Assembly: GCA_964384675.1 (NCBI GenBank)
Contig: CAYLNK010000221.1
Span: 1-11,289, forward strand
Direction: 5' to 3'
Origin: CAYLNK01 sp964384675
Lineage (GTDB): Bacteria; Acidobacteriota; Thermoanaerobaculia; UBA5066
Length of the DNA stretch: 11,289 nucleotides
Within the stretch, counting starts at the first letter, position 1; the number at the start of each line of letters is the position of its first letter. The notes beneath the pieces are model-generated. The model saw nothing but the letters and a program-made list of their open reading frames with translations. It searched no databases and was not told the DNA's origin. Positions 9,271 to 11,289 of the stretch are shown here, piece after piece. The translations under genes were made by a program, and so were the position numbers.

Positions 9271-10610
9271 AGGTCCTCCCCGTGGGACTTCTCGTAATCG
9301 GCCCGGGCCGTCCAGTAGGAGAGCAGGGCCTCGCTCTCCTCCCGGCTCGCGTCGGCGAGGGTGGTCTGGGCGCGGAGCAGCTCCGAGAGGAGCGTCGCGC
9401 CCTGGTCGTATCGGTTCTTCGTCACGCGGAGCCGCTCGCCGGCCGCCTCGCGGGCCAGGCGCGCGGCGGCGAGCAGCCGGCTCTTCTCGTCGAGCTTCCG
9501 GGCGTCGCGGGCCACCTCGACGGAGGCCAGCTCCTCGCTCTCCCGGGCGCGAAGGCTCGCCTGCTCGGCGGCCTTCCTCTTCTCGGCCAGCTCCTTCGCC
9601 TTGCGGCCGCCGTCGAACACCTCCCACGAGAAGCTGACCCCGGCCGAGGCGACGTTCTTCGGCAGGAGCTCGGTGCCGCGCGGCGTCAGGTACGAGACCA
9701 TCAGCGAGACGTCGGGGAGGTACGCCGCCCGGGCGATCTTCGCGTCGAGCTCGGCGGAGCCGGCCGCGAGGCGAGCCTGGCGGACCGACGGGCGCCGCTC
9801 GCGGGCGTCCCGCCGCGAGGCCTCGACGTCGACCGACCCGGCGGGGATCTCGGGCACCGGCGCGAGGCGGAAGTCGCGGCCGAGGTCCTCGGCCAGGTAC
9901 GCGTTCAACAGCTCCTTCTGGGTGCGGAGCGCGTCCTCGAGCGTGGCGACGTCGGCGTCGGCCCGGGAGACCTTCGCCCGGGCGTCGAGGAGATCGGCCT
10001 CGAGGGCCGTCTCCTTCCGGACCGCCTCGGACGCCAGCCGCTCGATCTCCCGGACGAGGCCCGCCGACTCGCGGGCGACGACGAGGCTCGCCTCGGCGCG
10101 CAGAGCACCGTAGTACGCGGCGCGCACCGCGCCGGCGATCTCGACGCGCTCGGCTCTCAGGCCCTCGGTCGCGGCATCGACGCCCAGGGCGTTCGCCTTC
10201 ACCCCGAGGTTGATCCTGTAGAGCTGCGAGATCGGCTGCTTGAGGCTCGCGGTGGCGAGCGTGGTGACGGAGCGTGGGGTGGAGATCGTGGTGTCGACGG
10301 ACGGGATCGGGCCGACGCCGGGGTAGTCGCCGAAGACGCCCTTCTCGAACGTGAAGTCGATCGGCGTCAGGAGGCGGGACACGAACACGTCCGTCTGGAG
10401 CGTGGGCCAGCGCCGTGTCCGGGCCGCCCCGAGCCGGTCCTTGGCCCGGGCCACGTCGAGCTCGGAGGCCGCGACCTGCCGGTTGTGCGACAGCGCGCGC
10501 GCCAGGGCGTCGTCGAGCGTGAGGACGGGCGACTCCGGGTCCGCGCCGAGTCCGGCACGGGCCGCGAGGAGAAGAGTGGCGAGGGCGAGCGGTGGGATGT
10601 GGCGTCTCAC
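9267..10610 (-). CDS. TolC-family outer-membrane efflux channel
   Basis: A 447-residue outer-membrane factor that supplies the exit duct of the pump. It starts with GTG at 10610 after a GAGGAGG site (5-nt spacing), and this start overlaps the stop of the small upstream gene as GTGA. Residues 1-23 are a Sec signal peptide (LALATLLLAARAGLGA). The mature protein starts with the usual LTLDDALARALSHN helix (about 30-43) and shows the two structural repeats of the outer-membrane efflux protein family (about 30-235 and 260-445). The second repeat has SFSWEVFDGGRKAKEL (326-341) and RYDQGATLLSELLRAQTTLA (400-419), both characteristic. Long helices rich in Ala, Arg and Glu form the periplasmic tunnel. 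No lipobox is visible, unlike OprM/NodT-type channels. It overlaps the adaptor gene by 4 nt, so channel, adaptor and permease should be made together. Confidence 0.93.
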   Translation of the reverse strand: MRRHIPPLALATLLLAARAGLGADPESPVLTLDDALARALSHNRQVAASELDVARAKDRLGAARTRRWPTLQTDVFVSRLLTPIDFTFEKGVFGDYPGVGPIPSVDTTISTPRSVTTLATASLKQPISQLYRINLGVKANALGVDAATEGLRAERVEIAGAVRAAYYGALRAEASLVVARESAGLVREIERLASEAVRKETALEADLLDARAKVSRADADVATLEDALRTQKELLNAYLAEDLGRDFRLAPVPEIPAGSVDVEASRRDARERRPSVRQARLAAGSAELDAKIARAAYLPDVSLMVSYLTPRGTELLPKNVASAGVSFSWEVFDGGRKAKELAEKRKAAEQASLRARESEELASVEVARDARKLDEKSRLLAAARLAREAAGERLRVTKNRYDQGATLLSELLRAQTTLADASREESEALLSYWTARADYEKSHGEDL

Positions 10611-10858
10611 GACGTCCTCCTCTTCTGGGTCGGGGAAGGGGACGAGGCGCGCCGGAGGCGGGCGCCGATGGCGTGCCCCACGGCCTCGCAGCGGGAGAGG
10701 TCGAAGGAGAGAAGCTCGGTCCGCTCGGTGGCGTTCAGCTCGAGACCCTGATTCGCCAGCAGGTCGAGCTCGGCCGCCCGGTCCAGGCGAAACCGCCTCC
10801 GGAATGCCTCGTCCGTGATGAGTCTTCCGAGGATCGTTTCCACGTTGGTCTGCGTCAT
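10607..10858 (-). CDS. Small NHLP/Os1348-like protein (RiPP-leader-like), first gene of efflux operon
   Basis: An 83-residue protein from ATG 10858 to TGA 10609-10607, overlapping the channel start as GTGA. A TTG 60 bp upstream would extend the frame, but it lacks a ribosome binding site, and the N-terminus MTQTNVETILGRLITDEAFR is how I recall NHLP-clan Os1348/Franean1_4349-type proteins beginning. The body fits that pattern: LITDEAFRRRF (13-23), an acidic-hydrophobic helix, GLELNATERTELLSFDL (38-54), and a final helix ending ARLRRA (66-71). Such proteins were proposed as leader regions of ribosomally made, modified peptides. Here only a short polar, basic tail (72-83) follows the leader-like part, with a single Cys (C57), so a rich core peptide is absent. 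No modifying enzyme lies in the window. The protein may be a precursor exported by the pump, a regulator of it, or an orphan. No strong Shine-Dalgarno is seen. The gene call is firm; the family call is moderate. Confidence 0.72.
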   Translation of the reverse strand: MTQTNVETILGRLITDEAFRRRFRLDRAAELDLLANQGLELNATERTELLSFDLSRCEAVGHAIGARLRRASSPSPTQKRRTS

Positions 10859-10871
10859 GGCCGACACCCAG

Positions 10872-10901
10872 GGCACGGCACGTGCCGGGGCGTCGGCACG
10901 T
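10872..10901. promoter_or_regulatory. Operator-like cluster of CGGCACG half-sites upstream of the efflux operon
   Basis: Three half-sites of the same heptamer are packed together: cggcacg at 10876-10882, its complement cgtgccg at 10881-10887, and cggcacg again at 10894-10900. The first two form a perfect 12-bp palindrome (10876-10887). The last two form a perfect 8-bp stem with a 6-nt loop (10880-10887 with 10894-10901). The palindrome is 17 bp upstream of the ATG, in the likely 5' leader. The only AT-rich patch in this upstream region (about 10921-10941, with a TAACTT-like -10 on the minus strand but no convincing -35) lies just beyond it. A repressor operator or an RNA switch are both possible; this is inference. 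Confidence 0.4.
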
Positions 10902-10976
10902 CGGGCCAGTCCTGGCAAGATGACTGGAATCAGAAAGTTAGGTGTGGGCCGCGGGGAAGCCGGTTCGAGGGTCGAC

Positions 10977-11014
10977 TGTCGATCTGGTTACAGGTGTCCG
11001 CCGGCAGCCAGCGG
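10977..11014. repeat. Dispersed intergenic repeat, copy B
   Basis: This is the partner of the 39-nt element at 1509-1547, in the same orientation and with about 31 of 38 matching positions. It lies 31 bp past the stop of the right-edge minus-strand gene. The 7-bp hairpin inside copy A is not conserved here (ggacacctgtaacc keeps only a 3-bp core), so the shared part is sequence rather than that stem. Confidence 0.4.
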
Positions 11015-11045
11015 CGCCGCACGCCCTCGCGGACTGCGGCTCCGG

Positions 11046-11289
11046 CTAGAGCGTCTTCTTCAGGGGCGGCTGTTCGTCCGGCTCGTCCCGGTCCCGCCGG
11101 GCGCGCGCCGCCCGCAACGCCTCGAGCTCGGCCCGGGCGAGGGCATCGGCGACTTCCCGGGACGGCTTGCCCGATGCCGGGGCGGCGGCTCCGGGCGCTG
11201 GACCCGGGCCAACCCGAGCCTCCAGCTCCGCGATGTGCCGTCGCGCGGCGTCGAGCGCCGACTCCTCCAGGGGCTCGAGCCGCGGGGGC
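11046..11289 (-). CDS. C-terminal end of an unrecognised charged protein, start outside window
   Basis: On the minus strand a frame is open from the window edge to a TAG at 11048-11046, giving 80 residues with no upstream limit seen. Nearly all codons end in G or C, which supports real coding. The piece has a helix rich in Glu, Ala and Arg (EESALDAARRHIAELEARV, about 8-26), an Ala/Pro/Gly linker (27-42), a second charged helix (SREVADALARAELEALRAAR, 43-62) and a highly charged tail ending PPLKKTL. The helices have coiled-coil-like spacing of leucines. I do not recognise a family. It is followed by 187 bp without a gene before the efflux operon, so it may share a transcript with that operon or end before it. 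Confidence 0.6.
   Translation of the reverse strand, partial: PPRLEPLEESALDAARRHIAELEARVGPGPAPGAAAPASGKPSREVADALARAELEALRAARARRDRDEPDEQPPLKKTL

Noticed and set aside
9282..10751. A 489-residue plus-strand frame opposite the TolC-channel gene, and a similar one at 3231-4661 opposite the esterase
   Set aside because: Both have the same low-complexity composition and exactly oppose well-supported genes with recognisable families.
10859..10918. A 20-residue N-terminal extension of the small NHLP-like protein from a TTG start
   Set aside because: There is no ribosome binding site before the TTG, the extension crosses the operator-like palindrome, and the ATG gives the N-terminus expected for the family.
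10607..11045. A complete RiPP biosynthesis cluster around the leader-like gene
   Set aside because: No YcaO, radical SAM, lanthionine synthetase, peptidase or ABC exporter is encoded in the window, and the small protein has almost no core region, so only a leader-like resemblance is claimed.

Overview
The window is uniformly very GC-rich (about 70% by eye), and nearly every third codon position is G or C. It carries a complete tripartite RND efflux pump (TolC-type outer-membrane channel, lipoprotein adaptor, inner-membrane RND permease), so the host is a diderm bacterium. A TIGR02996/leucine-rich-repeat protein and a small NHLP/Os1348-like protein sit nearby. This mix suggests Acidobacteriota or Myxococcota, but no marker gene here settles the phylum.

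Layout from left to right: a 5'-truncated plus-strand gene of TIGR02996/LRR type (1-1473) converges on a block of minus-strand genes. The 90-bp convergent gap holds three GC-rich hairpins and one copy of a dispersed intergenic repeat. The minus-strand genes, read in transcription order from the right edge, are: the C-terminal end of an unrecognised protein (11046-11289); a 187-bp upstream region with an operator-like cluster of half-sites; a small NHLP/Os1348-like protein (10607-10858); a TolC-family channel (9267-10610); an HlyD/AcrA-type adaptor (8128-9270); and a large RND permease (4478-8101). A pair of strong hairpins follows. Then come a secreted esterase with a TPR tail (3186-4391), an NTF2/SnoaL-like protein (2719-3123), a hemerythrin-domain protein with a cysteine-bearing tail (2049-2705), another hairpin, and a DUF1905 protein (1564-1944).

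The right half is one tightly coupled operon. The small protein overlaps the channel gene by GTGA, the channel overlaps the adaptor by ATGA, and 26 bp separate adaptor and permease. The adaptor, channel and permease should assemble into one envelope-spanning proton-driven exporter. What is unusual is that the operon opens with an NHLP-type small protein rather than with a TetR-type repressor. The permease also has an extra block of roughly 120 residues in its first porter region and lacks the TM10 lysine of AcrB. The left half looks like ordinary accessory and stress genes, possibly one short transcript from the esterase to the hemerythrin.

The best candidate for something undescribed is the coupling of a RiPP-precursor-like leader protein to an enlarged RND pump. 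No RiPP-modifying enzyme lies in the window, so this remains a hypothesis. Long open frames on the strand opposite the pump genes were judged to be GC-driven shadows and left out.
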